DNA from: Terrimesophilobacter sp036833635 | Lineage (GTDB): Bacteria > Actinomycetota > Actinomycetes > Actinomycetales > Microbacteriaceae | DNA: 53,913 bases | Assembly: GCA_036833635.1 (NCBI GenBank) | Contig: DAITPJ010000005.1 | Location: forward strand, 1-53,913 | Direction: 5' to 3' | Part shown: positions 1-7,646 of the stretch, one piece after another | How positions within the stretch are numbered: the stretch's first letter is position 1 | How the letters are laid out: each line of letters begins with the position of its first letter | The notes under the pieces: generated by a model | The model's database searches: none | What the model saw: only the letters and a program-made list of their open reading frames with translations | Told to the model about the DNA's origin: nothing | Position numbers and translations under genes: made by a program

Positions 1-309
1 GCTGACGAGGTCGTGGTCTACCAGTTCGGCCAGCCTGGCGTCGTCACGAGCGTGGAAGGGCCGAAACACCTGGAGGCAGGCGAACGGTACGTGCTCTTCG
101 TGCGGCCGACCGACCTGCCTGCGGGCCAATCCGCGAACGACGGCTACTACATCGTCGGCCCCGGAGCCTGGGCAGAGTCCGACGACTCCCGGTTCGAGAT
201 CTGGCTGGAGGTCACCCCGACCTTCGAACTCGGTTCGATTCCCAGGAGCTTCGCGCTCGCGGATGCTGCCGCCGTGCTGTCCGCGGACCGCGTCGGTTCG
301 GCTCACTGA
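1..309 (+). CDS. hypothetical protein, 3' end only
   Basis: An open frame enters from the left edge and stops with TGA at 307-309; about 102 residues are visible. A GTG at 13 could be read as a start, but the frame is open to the first base, so this is most likely the C-terminal part of a longer gene. The visible part is acidic, rich in Val, Phe and Pro (for example VRPTDLPAG and YYIVGPGAWAE) and looks like a beta-rich soluble or extracytoplasmic domain. I see no membrane segment, cysteine pair or catalytic motif. I do not recognise the family and assign no function. Confidence 0.6.
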   Translation, partial: ADEVVVYQFGQPGVVTSVEGPKHLEAGERYVLFVRPTDLPAGQSANDGYYIVGPGAWAESDDSRFEIWLEVTPTFELGSIPRSFALADAAAVLSADRVGSAH

Positions 310-342
310 ACCACGCCTTCGGGTCCGGTCGGTCCCCCCGAG

Positions 343-348
343 TATCCT
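343..348 (+). promoter_or_regulatory. putative -10 box (TATCCT) of the YcaQ-like gene
   Basis: TATCCT ends 7 nt before the ATG at 356 and no Shine-Dalgarno sequence lies between, so a leaderless transcript is suggested. No good -35 is visible. Confidence 0.35.
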
Positions 349-355
349 CATCGCC

Positions 356-1450
356 ATGGTTCAACACCGCCTCGACGTCGCGACGGCTCGGCGCGTCGCG
401 GTGTCCGCCCAACTCCTGACGGCTGAACGCCCCGCGGAACTCGTGTCGCTCGTGAGCCGTCTCACCCTCCTCCAGGTGGACCCGACTGCCGCCATCGCTC
501 CGAACGCCGACCTCGTCGCCTGGAGCCGGCTCGGAAACTCCTACCGGCCGGAGCATCTCACTACCGCGCTCGAAGTCGACCGCGCGCTCTTCGAACTCGA
601 CGCTCTCGTGCGGCCCATGGCCGACCTTCCGCTCTTCCTTGCCGGGATGCGGGAGTTCCCCTGGCGTGAACGGACACGCGCCTGGCTTGAGGCCAATGAC
701 TCGTTTCGTCGCGACATCCTCGCCCGGCTCGCGGATGCCGGCCCCCTCGCCTCGCGCGATATCCCGGACACTGCGGCAGTCCCCTGGGCATCGACGGGCT
801 GGACCAACAACCGCAACACGACGCAGCTGCTCGAGATCCTCGCGCTACGCGGCGAGATCGCGATCTCCCACCGGAAGGGGCGCGAGCGGTTCTGGGACCT
901 CGCCGAGCGCGTGTATCCGGATGTCGATGCCGTCCCACTGGAGGATGCCCTGCGCATCCGGGATGAACGCCGGCTTGCCGCCCTCGGGATCGCGCGGGCG
1001 AAGGCACCAGAGCAGCCGATCGAGCCAGTACACGTGCGGTCTGCGGGCGAAGAGGCGGTCGTCGACGGTGTGCCGGGCACGTGGCGCGTCGACCCCGCCG
1101 CACTCGAGGCGGCGACCGAGGGGCGCTTCGCCGGCCGCACGGCACTCCTCTCCCCCTTCGACCGGCTGAGCTACGATCGCGTGCGCACGCGGCAGCTCTT
1201 CGACTACGAGTACCTGCTCGAGATGTACAAGCCGGAGTCCAAGCGCCGCTGGGGCTATTTCGCGCTGCCCGTGCTGCACGGGGACCGCCTCGTCGGCAAG
1301 GTCGATGCGAAGGTCGACCGCACGGCCGGAGTGCTCGCCGTTCGTGCCATCCACGAAGACACGCCCTTCGACGCCGAGACTACGGATGCCGTGCACGCCG
1401 AGCTCGACCGGCTCGCGGAGTGGCTCGGGGCGGAGCGGGTCGGCCCTTGA
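356..1450 (+). CDS. winged-helix DNA glycosylase, YcaQ/AlkX-like (HTH_42 family)
   Basis: The 364-residue product matches the HTH_42 family, whose members YcaQ (AlkX) and AlkZ remove alkylated bases and unhook DNA interstrand crosslinks. The catalytic Q-hydrophobic-D motif is visible as QVD at residues 40-42, followed by PTAAIAPNADLV as in the family. The C-terminal part carries the conserved SPFDRL block, then RRWGYFALPVL and KVDAKVDR, also typical. The start at 356 was chosen because translation upstream is poor in family residues and the family N-terminus (LDVATARRVAV) begins right after this ATG. It converges on trpD with 10 bp between the stops. The family call is firm; the exact lesion repaired is inferred from relatives. 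Confidence 0.85.
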   Translation: MVQHRLDVATARRVAVSAQLLTAERPAELVSLVSRLTLLQVDPTAAIAPNADLVAWSRLGNSYRPEHLTTALEVDRALFELDALVRPMADLPLFLAGMREFPWRERTRAWLEANDSFRRDILARLADAGPLASRDIPDTAAVPWASTGWTNNRNTTQLLEILALRGEIAISHRKGRERFWDLAERVYPDVDAVPLEDALRIRDERRLAALGIARAKAPEQPIEPVHVRSAGEEAVVDGVPGTWRVDPAALEAATEGRFAGRTALLSPFDRLSYDRVRTRQLFDYEYLLEMYKPESKRRWGYFALPVLHGDRLVGKVDAKVDRTAGVLAVRAIHEDTPFDAETTDAVHAELDRLAEWLGAERVGP

Positions 1451-1460
1451 GCCGCCACGG

Positions 1461-2516
1461 TCACTCGCGGTTCGTCGCGGCGACCCAGTCGTCGAGCTTG
1501 CGGGCGGCCGCGCCGGAGTCGATCGCCTCCGCCGCGACCGCGAGTTTCGCCCTGAACCTCTCGACGATGGGAATCTGCACTTCGGCCGGGTTGCGGGCGA
1601 GGTCGTAGGAGACGAGCCCCGCTGCAGCGTTGAGCAGAACGATGTCACGCACGGGGCCGGTCGCCCCCGCGAGAACTCTTCGCGCAATGGCCGCGTTGTG
1701 CGTGGCGTCGCCACCGAGCAGGTCGGAGAGCTCTGCCCGAGCGATCCCGAGCTCGAGCGGGTCGAGGTCGTGCTCGGTCACCGCTCCGCGAGAGACCTCC
1801 CAGATGTGGCTGTGGCCGGTCGTCGTGAGTTCGTCGAGCCCGTCGTCGCCACGGAAGACGAGCGCCGTGGCCCCGCGCGTCTGGAACACGCCGACGAAGA
1901 GCGGCACCTTCGAGAGGTTCGCGACGCCGACGGCGTTCGCCTCGCAGCGTGCGGGATTGCACAGCGGGCCGAGGAAGTTGAACACCGTCGGGACGGCGAG
2001 CTCGCCGCGCACTGCGGCGGCGTGCCGAAACCCCGGGTGGAAGTGCGCGGCGTAGGCGAAGGTGATCCCGGTCTCGTCGAAGACTTCCGCGATCCGGTCC
2101 TCACCGAGCTCGAGGCGCAGACCGAGCGCCGCGAGGACATCCGAGGATCCAGCGGCGGAACTCGCGGCGCGATTTCCGTGTTTAATGACGGGCGCTCCGG
2201 ATGCTGCGGCGACGATCGAGGCCATGGTCGAGACGTTCACGGTGCCGAAACGGTCCCCGCCGGTGCCGACGATGTCGATCGCCATGGGATCGAGTGCGAG
2301 CGGTCGCGCGTTCTCGAGCACGGCGTCCCGAAAGCCGACGATCTCGTCGACAGTCTCGCCCTTGGCGCGGAGGGCGATGAGGAAGGCCGCGAGCTGGGCA
2401 TCCGACGCCTCCCCGGTCATAATTCTGCGCATCGCCCAGGACGCCTCGCTGATGGACAGATTCTCGTTCTGAAGCAACGTGGTCAGCAGGTCGGGCCAGG
2501 TCGGGAGGGTAGACAC
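1461..2516 (-). CDS. trpD: anthranilate phosphoribosyltransferase
   Basis: TrpD transfers phosphoribose from PRPP to anthranilate, the second step of tryptophan synthesis. The 351-residue length is normal. The PRPP-binding signature GTGGD is at residues 84-88, NVST at 94-97 and KHGNRA at 112-117, all canonical. The start is GTG (VSTLPTW). No ribosome binding site precedes it, but TAGGAT lies 7 nt upstream, suggesting a leaderless message. The gene stands alone, away from other trp genes, and is divergent from ctaE as in mycobacteria. The identification is secure. Confidence 0.96.
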   Translation of the reverse strand: MSTLPTWPDLLTTLLQNENLSISEASWAMRRIMTGEASDAQLAAFLIALRAKGETVDEIVGFRDAVLENARPLALDPMAIDIVGTGGDRFGTVNVSTMASIVAAASGAPVIKHGNRAASSAAGSSDVLAALGLRLELGEDRIAEVFDETGITFAYAAHFHPGFRHAAAVRGELAVPTVFNFLGPLCNPARCEANAVGVANLSKVPLFVGVFQTRGATALVFRGDDGLDELTTTGHSHIWEVSRGAVTEHDLDPLELGIARAELSDLLGGDATHNAAIARRVLAGATGPVRDIVLLNAAAGLVSYDLARNPAEVQIPIVERFRAKLAVAAEAIDSGAAARKLDDWVAATNRE

Positions 2517-2523
2517 AGGTGCG

Positions 2524-2529
2524 ATCCTA
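2524..2529 (-). promoter_or_regulatory. putative -10 box (TAGGAT) of trpD
   Basis: On the minus strand TAGGAT is separated by exactly 7 nt from the GTG start at 2516, with no Shine-Dalgarno sequence between. The spacing predicts transcription beginning at or next to the start codon. Confidence 0.45.
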
Positions 2530-2580
2530 GCTTTCGGCCGGACAAGCCGCCGGAATGGCGAAGTCCTTCGTAATATCGGC

Positions 2581-2586
2581 CATAAT
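2581..2586 (+). promoter_or_regulatory. putative -10 box (CATAAT) of ctaE
   Basis: CATAAT matches the -10 consensus at 5 of 6 positions and lies 7 nt before the GTG at 2594. If it is the real -10, the upstream ATG at 2585 overlaps it and cannot be the start. Confidence 0.45.
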
Positions 2587-2593
2587 GGAAACC

Positions 2594-3223
2594 GTGACCA
2601 GCACCTCTCTCTCGCACAATGTCGGCGCCCCTGTCGTCAACCGTCCGAGCGTCGTCGCGGTGGGAACGATCGTCTGGCTCGGCAGCGAGGTCATGTTCTT
2701 CGCTGGCCTCTTCGCGATCTATTTCACACTCCGTTCGACCTCCGCAGGGCTCTGGGCGTTCGAAACCGGCAAACTCGACGTCTGGTACGCCCTCGGCAAT
2801 ACCACGATCCTCGTGCTGTCGTCGGTGACCTGCCAGTTCGGCGTCTTCGCTGCGGAACGCCTGCAGGCCAGGGCGACCGGATGGAAGCCCACCCAGTGGG
2901 GCATGGTCGAGTGGTTCTTCCTCACCTACGCCATGGGCGCGGTCTTCGTCATCGGCCAGATTTTCGAGTACGCGAACCTCGTCGCCGAGAACATCAGCAT
3001 GAGCTCGAACCAGTACGGATCGGCGTTCTACATCACGACCGGGTTCCACGGCCTCCACGTCATCGGCGGCCTCATCGCCTTCCTGCTCGTGATCGGGCGC
3101 GCGTTCGCGGTCAAGAACTTCACGCACAAGGAGGCGACGAGCGCCATCGTGGTCTCGTACTACTGGCACTTCGTCGACGTCGTGTGGATCGGCCTGTTCC
3201 TGGTCATCTACGTACTCAAGTAA
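2594..3223 (+). CDS. ctaE: cytochrome c oxidase subunit III
   Basis: This is the third core subunit of the aa3-type oxidase, an integral membrane protein of about 209 residues with five predicted membrane segments, the short actinobacterial form. Family landmarks are WLGSEVMFFAGLFAIYF near the N-terminus, SSNQYGSAFYITTGFHGLHV in the middle and SYYWHFVDVVWIGLF at the C-terminus. I chose GTG 2594 (VTSTSLSH) over ATG 2585 because a CATAAT -10-like box overlaps the ATG; the alternative adds three residues. It is first in the ctaE-qcrC-qcrA-qcrB operon, 16 nt before qcrC, the usual actinobacterial arrangement for the bcc-aa3 supercomplex. Confidence 0.95.
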   Translation: MTSTSLSHNVGAPVVNRPSVVAVGTIVWLGSEVMFFAGLFAIYFTLRSTSAGLWAFETGKLDVWYALGNTTILVLSSVTCQFGVFAAERLQARATGWKPTQWGMVEWFFLTYAMGAVFVIGQIFEYANLVAENISMSSNQYGSAFYITTGFHGLHVIGGLIAFLLVIGRAFAVKNFTHKEATSAIVVSYYWHFVDVVWIGLFLVIYVLK

Positions 3224-3239
3224 GGAACCAGGGAAAAGA

Positions 3240-4043
3240 ATGCGTACTCACACCACTGCCGCGGGCCGTCGGCAGGGCGGACGTCGTCACCCGCTCGCAA
3301 CGGTCGCCCTCATCACGATCGGGCTGCTGACGACCGGAGGCGCCTATGCACTCCTGTCGACGACCGCCTCCGCGGAGACGACTGCGGCGAGCGAGCAGGC
3401 CATTGCGGAAGGCCACAAGCTCTTCGCCTCCAACTGCGCCTCCTGCCATGGGATGAGCGCGGGGGGCACCGAGCACGCGCCGAGCCTCTACGGCGTCGGC
3501 GCGGCATCCGTCGACTTCCAGATGGGCACAGGGCGCATGCCGCTCGCCTTCCAGGGCCCCCAGGGCGCCCAGAAGCCCGCGCAGTTCACCCAGGAGCAGA
3601 TCGACGCCGTTGCGGCGTACGTCGCGAGCCTCGCACCCGGCCCAGCGGTCCCGAACGAGAAGTGGCTCGCCGGCGACGGCGACCTCACGGCGGGCGGTGA
3701 GCTCTTCCGCATCAACTGCGCGATGTGCCACAACGTCGCGGGAGCGGGAGGCGCTCTCACCGAGGGCAAGTTCGCGCCGGCCCTCGCCGGGGTCGATGCC
3801 CGCCACATCTACGAGGCCATGGTCACAGGGCCGCAGAACATGCCGGTCTTCAGCGACCTCAACCTCAGTCCCCAGGACAAGGCGGACATCATCAGCTTCC
3901 TCAAATACCAGGATGCGCACGACTCGGTCGGCGGCGTCGACCTCGGCGGTCTCGGGCCTGTGGCCGAGGGACTCTTCATCTGGATCTTCGGTCTTGGCGC
4001 CATAATCGGCGTGACGATCTGGATCGCCGCACGGCCCAACTGA
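3240..4043 (+). CDS. qcrC: cytochrome bcc complex, diheme cytochrome c subunit
   Basis: QcrC passes electrons from the Rieske protein to the aa3 oxidase in the actinobacterial supercomplex, replacing soluble cytochrome c. The 267-residue protein has a basic N-terminus and membrane segment (about 19-40), two covalent heme motifs CASCH (66-70) and CAMCH (160-164), and a C-terminal membrane anchor (about 244-263). The duplicated heme c domain is the diagnostic feature. It sits between ctaE and qcrA on the same strand. The start ATG at 3240 is preceded by a purine-rich stretch containing GGGA. Confidence 0.96.
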   Translation: MRTHTTAAGRRQGGRRHPLATVALITIGLLTTGGAYALLSTTASAETTAASEQAIAEGHKLFASNCASCHGMSAGGTEHAPSLYGVGAASVDFQMGTGRMPLAFQGPQGAQKPAQFTQEQIDAVAAYVASLAPGPAVPNEKWLAGDGDLTAGGELFRINCAMCHNVAGAGGALTEGKFAPALAGVDARHIYEAMVTGPQNMPVFSDLNLSPQDKADIISFLKYQDAHDSVGGVDLGGLGPVAEGLFIWIFGLGAIIGVTIWIAARPN

Positions 4044-4080
4044 CTCAGCACCACCGACCGAAGTAACCGAAGGGAACGAC

Positions 4081-5142
4081 ATGGCTCAGAAAGACGGCGA
4101 TCACGCCGCCGGGTCGGAACTCGCGATGACGACTCCGCGCGACGTCCCCGTCGGCACGGCCGTCATCCCGTCGGGTGCCTTCGAGAACCCGGGGCTGCCG
4201 ACGCACCACCCGCGCGCGACCGACCTCGACCCGAAGAAGGAGAAGACGGCAGAGCGCCCCGTGGGCGGGCTCTTGCTCCTCTCGATCGTCGCGAGCGTCT
4301 TCGCAATCGTCGCCTACATCATCTTCCCCATCGTCCCTGGCGACATGGACTCTGTACGCCTCAACAACCTCTTCCTCGGGGCGGGCATCGCCGTGGCCCT
4401 GCTCGCGATCGGCTTCGGTTCGATCTACTGGGCGAAGAACCTCATGAAGGGCGGCGAATGGGTCGAGCCTCGTCACCCCACGCGCGGCCGTGAGGAGACG
4501 AGGGCTGCGGCCGCCGAGGTGTTCCGGCTCGGCAACGAGGAGTCCGGTTTCGGTCGGCGCACGCTCATCCGCAACAGCCTCATCGGCGCGCTCGTGGTGT
4601 CGCCGCTTCCCGCGGTCGTCATGTTCCGGGATCTCGCCCCGTCGGCCGACCCCGTCCCGCTCCTGCACAAGACGCTCTGGGACAAGGACGTGCGCCTCGC
4701 CCGTGACCCGTCCGGCGTTCCCATCAAGGCGTCCGAGGTCACGCTCGGATCGGTCTTCCACGTGATCCCTGCGAACCTCGAGGACGCCGAGCACAAGCTC
4801 GAGGAGAAGGCGAAGGCCGCGGTCCTGCTCATGCGGCTCAAGCCGGAGGACCTCCACGTGTCCCCAGAGCGTTCCGACTGGAACTATCAGGGCATCGTCG
4901 CGTACTCGAAGATCTGCACCCACGTCGGTTGCCCTGTCGCGCTGTACGAGCAGCACACGCACCACCTGCTGTGCCCGTGCCACCAGTCGCAGTTCGACAT
5001 CACGCACGAGGCCAAGGTCATCTTCGGACCGGCCAAGCGCCCACTCCCCCAACTTCCCATCACCGTGGACTCCGAGGGCTACCTCGTCGCCCGAAGCGAC
5101 TTCCACGAACCCATCGGCCCGAGCTTCTGGGAGCGTTCATGA
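4081..5142 (+). CDS. qcrA: cytochrome bcc complex, Rieske iron-sulfur subunit
   Basis: This is the Rieske 2Fe-2S subunit, which accepts electrons from menaquinol. The 353-residue protein has the actinobacterial long form with three membrane segments (about 61-83, 97-117 and 163-181). The cluster ligands are visible: CTHVGC at 279-284 (Cys279, His281, Cys284) and CPCH at 298-301 (Cys298, Cys300, His301). Two of these cysteines form the family disulfide. The stop overlaps the qcrB start as ATGA, suggesting translational coupling. An ATG at 4081 follows GAAGGGA. Confidence 0.96.
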   Translation: MAQKDGDHAAGSELAMTTPRDVPVGTAVIPSGAFENPGLPTHHPRATDLDPKKEKTAERPVGGLLLLSIVASVFAIVAYIIFPIVPGDMDSVRLNNLFLGAGIAVALLAIGFGSIYWAKNLMKGGEWVEPRHPTRGREETRAAAAEVFRLGNEESGFGRRTLIRNSLIGALVVSPLPAVVMFRDLAPSADPVPLLHKTLWDKDVRLARDPSGVPIKASEVTLGSVFHVIPANLEDAEHKLEEKAKAAVLLMRLKPEDLHVSPERSDWNYQGIVAYSKICTHVGCPVALYEQHTHHLLCPCHQSQFDITHEAKVIFGPAKRPLPQLPITVDSEGYLVARSDFHEPIGPSFWERS

Positions 5143-6776
5143 TCACCGCAGAGTCGTCGACGACGACGCAGGCCCCCCCGGCATCCTCCGCAGCGCCGAC
5201 CCGCGGATCGCGCTTCACGGGCGCCGTAGCCAACTACCTGGACGAGCGCACGAGCATCTCGGGGCTCACCAAGGAGCTCGGCCGCAAGATCTTCCCCGAC
5301 CACTGGTCGTTCATGCTCGGCGAGGTCGCGATCTACAGTTTCATCGCGATCCTGCTCTCGGGCACTTTCCTGACGTTCTTCTTCGAGCCCTCGATGACCG
5401 AGGTTCACTACGACGGCTCCTACATGCCGCTCAAGGGCCTCGAGATGTCGGCGGCCTACTCCTCGACGCTCGACATCTCGTTCGACATCCGCGGCGGGCT
5501 GCTCATGCGCCAGGTGCACCACTGGGCAGCACTTCTCTTCGTCGCGGCCATCGGGCTGCACATGCTCCGGGTGTTTTTCAACGGATCCTTCCGCAAGCCG
5601 CGCGAGCTCAACTGGATCATCGGTTTCGTGCTGTTCATCCTCGCGATGGGCGAGGGCTTCACCGGGTACTCGCTTCCGGATGACCTGCTCTCCGGCAACG
5701 GCCTCCGCATCATCGACGGCATGGTCAAGGGCATCCCGCTCGTCGGGACCTGGATCTCCTACCTCCTGTTCGGCGGCGAGTTCCCCGGCACGGTCATCGT
5801 CCCGCGGCTCTACTCGCTGCACATCCTCCTTCTGCCCGCGCTTCTCGTCGCGGCGCTCGGGCTCCACCTGCTGCTCATGGTCATCAACAAGCACACGCAG
5901 TACGCGGCTCCAGGACGCACCAACGCGAACGTCGTCGGCGTGCCGATCATGCCGAACTTCGCGGCCAAGGCCGGCGGCTTCTTCTTCGTCGTGTTCGGCG
6001 TCATCGTTCTGATCTCCTCGTTCTTCACGATCAACCCGATCTGGAATTACGGCCCGTACGACCCGTCGCCGGTCTCGGCCGGCACGCAACCGGACTGGTA
6101 CATCGGCTTCGCCGACGGCGGCCTGAGGCTCGTCCCACCGGGGTGGGAGTTCGTGCTGTGGGACCACACATTCTCCCTCAACATTCTCGTGCCGCTCGCG
6201 GTCATCGGGCTGTTCATCGTCGCGGTCATGTTCTACCCGTTCCTCGAGGCGTGGATCACCGGCGACAAGCGCGAGCACCACATCACGGAGCGCCCGCGCA
6301 ATGCCCCGACGCGCACCGCGATCGGCGCTGCCGGAGTCACGTTCTACGCGGTCCTCTGGGCCGCGGCTGGCTCAGACCTCTTCGCAACGCATTTCCATCT
6401 CACGATCGAGGCTGTGACGCACACGCTCCAGGCGCTGCTCATTCTCGCTCCGATCGTCGCTTACTTCGTGGCCAAGCGAGTCTGCCTTTCGCTGCAGAAG
6501 AAGGACCGCGAGATCGCCCTCCACGGATACGAGTCTGGCCGAATGGTCCGGCTGCCGGGTGGCCAGTATGTCGAGGTGCACCAGCAGCTCGACGATTACG
6601 AGCGCTGGCGCCTCGTCGACTACGTCGACTACAAGCCGCTCATGGTCCGTCCGGACTCCCGCGGCAGGATCTCCCCCATGGAGCGCGTGCGTGCGGTGTT
6701 CTCCCGGTGGTTCTTCGAGGACCGCATCTCACCCGCGACGCGCAGGGAGCTCGAGTCCGGCGAAGGCCACCACTAG
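5139..6776 (+). CDS. qcrB: cytochrome bcc complex, cytochrome b subunit
   Basis: QcrB binds two b hemes and the menaquinol sites. The 545-residue protein has the heme-ligand histidine pairs His127/His141 and His228/His243 in helices two and four, spaced as in the b6f-like branch. The quinol-site motif normally written PEWY appears as PDWY (in GTQPDWYIGF). A long hydrophilic C-terminal tail follows the last membrane segment, typical of actinobacteria. The ATG at 5139 overlaps the qcrA stop by 4 nt. It converges on the GNAT gene with only 10 bp between stop codons, and I see no terminator there. Confidence 0.96.
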   Translation: MITAESSTTTQAPPASSAAPTRGSRFTGAVANYLDERTSISGLTKELGRKIFPDHWSFMLGEVAIYSFIAILLSGTFLTFFFEPSMTEVHYDGSYMPLKGLEMSAAYSSTLDISFDIRGGLLMRQVHHWAALLFVAAIGLHMLRVFFNGSFRKPRELNWIIGFVLFILAMGEGFTGYSLPDDLLSGNGLRIIDGMVKGIPLVGTWISYLLFGGEFPGTVIVPRLYSLHILLLPALLVAALGLHLLLMVINKHTQYAAPGRTNANVVGVPIMPNFAAKAGGFFFVVFGVIVLISSFFTINPIWNYGPYDPSPVSAGTQPDWYIGFADGGLRLVPPGWEFVLWDHTFSLNILVPLAVIGLFIVAVMFYPFLEAWITGDKREHHITERPRNAPTRTAIGAAGVTFYAVLWAAAGSDLFATHFHLTIEAVTHTLQALLILAPIVAYFVAKRVCLSLQKKDREIALHGYESGRMVRLPGGQYVEVHQQLDDYERWRLVDYVDYKPLMVRPDSRGRISPMERVRAVFSRWFFEDRISPATRRELESGEGHH

Positions 6777-6786
6777 CTCCAGCGGG

Positions 6787-7230
6787 CTATTCGTCGAAGC
6801 GCTTCTTGAGGAAGTCGGCGGTCGACCGGTAGTCGAGCCGCTCGTAGAAGGCGGCGCTGCGCAGGGTGGCCACGGTGAGCTGGCGCACACCACGGTCGAG
6901 GCACTCCGTCTCGATCTCGCTGACGAGCAGGCTGCCGATCCCTCGGCCCCGTGAGCGCTCGTCGACGACGAGCTCCTGGAGCTGCGCGGAGTCGCCATTC
7001 GTGTAGAACAGGCGAGCGATCGTGGCGAGGGCGTATCCCACGACAGCGCCGTCATCTTCGGCGACGATCAGGATGTGATCGTCCGCCTGGGCGACGGCAT
7101 CCGCGAATGCGCCGTCGAAGACCGGGCGATCCGGGGTGTACTGCTCGCCGAGTTGCGCCAGAAGACCGAAGACCTCACCACCGTCCTTGAGGACGGCGTG
7201 CCGGATGATGGGCGGTGGGCTAACGGCCAA
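6787..7230 (-). CDS. GNAT family N-acetyltransferase
   Basis: The 147-residue product is a compact single-domain GNAT protein. The acetyl-CoA pyrophosphate-binding motif is visible as ERSRGRGIGSLLVSEIE, preceded by the strand LQELVVDE and followed by the usual C-terminal FYERLDYR block. The acceptor substrate cannot be read from the sequence. Its ATG at 7230 lies 11 nt inside the end of ctaF, so it is probably the last gene of the ctaC-ctaD-ctaF transcript and translated by coupling. Whether that placement is functional or accidental is not known. Confidence 0.85.
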   Translation of the reverse strand: MAVSPPPIIRHAVLKDGGEVFGLLAQLGEQYTPDRPVFDGAFADAVAQADDHILIVAEDDGAVVGYALATIARLFYTNGDSAQLQELVVDERSRGRGIGSLLVSEIETECLDRGVRQLTVATLRSAAFYERLDYRSTADFLKKRFDE

Positions 7231-7642
7231 AGTATCCGCGGTAGTACTCGTAGGTCCAGCCGACGATGCTCACGAGCGCGAAGACCGCGCCGATGTAGGC
7301 GATCCAGGCTCCCACCGCGATCCCCAGGAAGACGAGCGCTGCACCGGCTGCGACCATCATGGGCCACCAGCTCCACGGGCTGTAGAACCCGACCTCGGAG
7401 TCCCCGTCGTCGATGTTCGCCGTCGGGATGTCCTCGGGGAGCTCCCCGCCCTGCGCCCGGTAGTGCTTGCTGAGGTAGAAGGCGATGAGTGCGAAGAGCG
7501 CGCCGCACAATGCCAGGGCAAGTGTCCCCACCCATTCGACGGTGCCGTGGAATGGGTCGACGAGACTCCAGATCGTGTACATCGCCGACGATCCCCAGAA
7601 GAAGGCGGTCAGGATCCAGAACAGATGAGCGTTGGTCTTCAC
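7220..7642 (-). CDS. ctaF: cytochrome c oxidase subunit IV, actinobacterial type
   Basis: CtaF is the small fourth subunit of the actinobacterial aa3 oxidase. The 140-residue protein has four predicted membrane segments and the recognisable N-terminal AHLFWILTAFFWGSSAMYTIW and central FYSPWSWWPMMVAAGAAL regions. It starts with GTG at 7642, 4 nt after the ctaD stop, so it is co-transcribed with ctaC and ctaD. Its 3' end overlaps the GNAT gene by 11 nt. Confidence 0.93.
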   Translation of the reverse strand: MKTNAHLFWILTAFFWGSSAMYTIWSLVDPFHGTVEWVGTLALALCGALFALIAFYLSKHYRAQGGELPEDIPTANIDDGDSEVGFYSPWSWWPMMVAAGAALVFLGIAVGAWIAYIGAVFALVSIVGWTYEYYRGYFGR

Positions 7643-7646
7643 GCTG

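Noticed and set aside
2585..2593. ATG at 2585 as the ctaE start
   Set aside because: It falls within a CATAAT -10-like box and adds only three residues; GTG 2594 fits the spacing better, although both remain possible.
5079..6281. 400-codon open frame opposite qcrB and similar long antisense frames across the window
   Set aside because: All lie over well-identified genes and have the Arg/Asp/Glu-rich composition of antisense GC-rich DNA.
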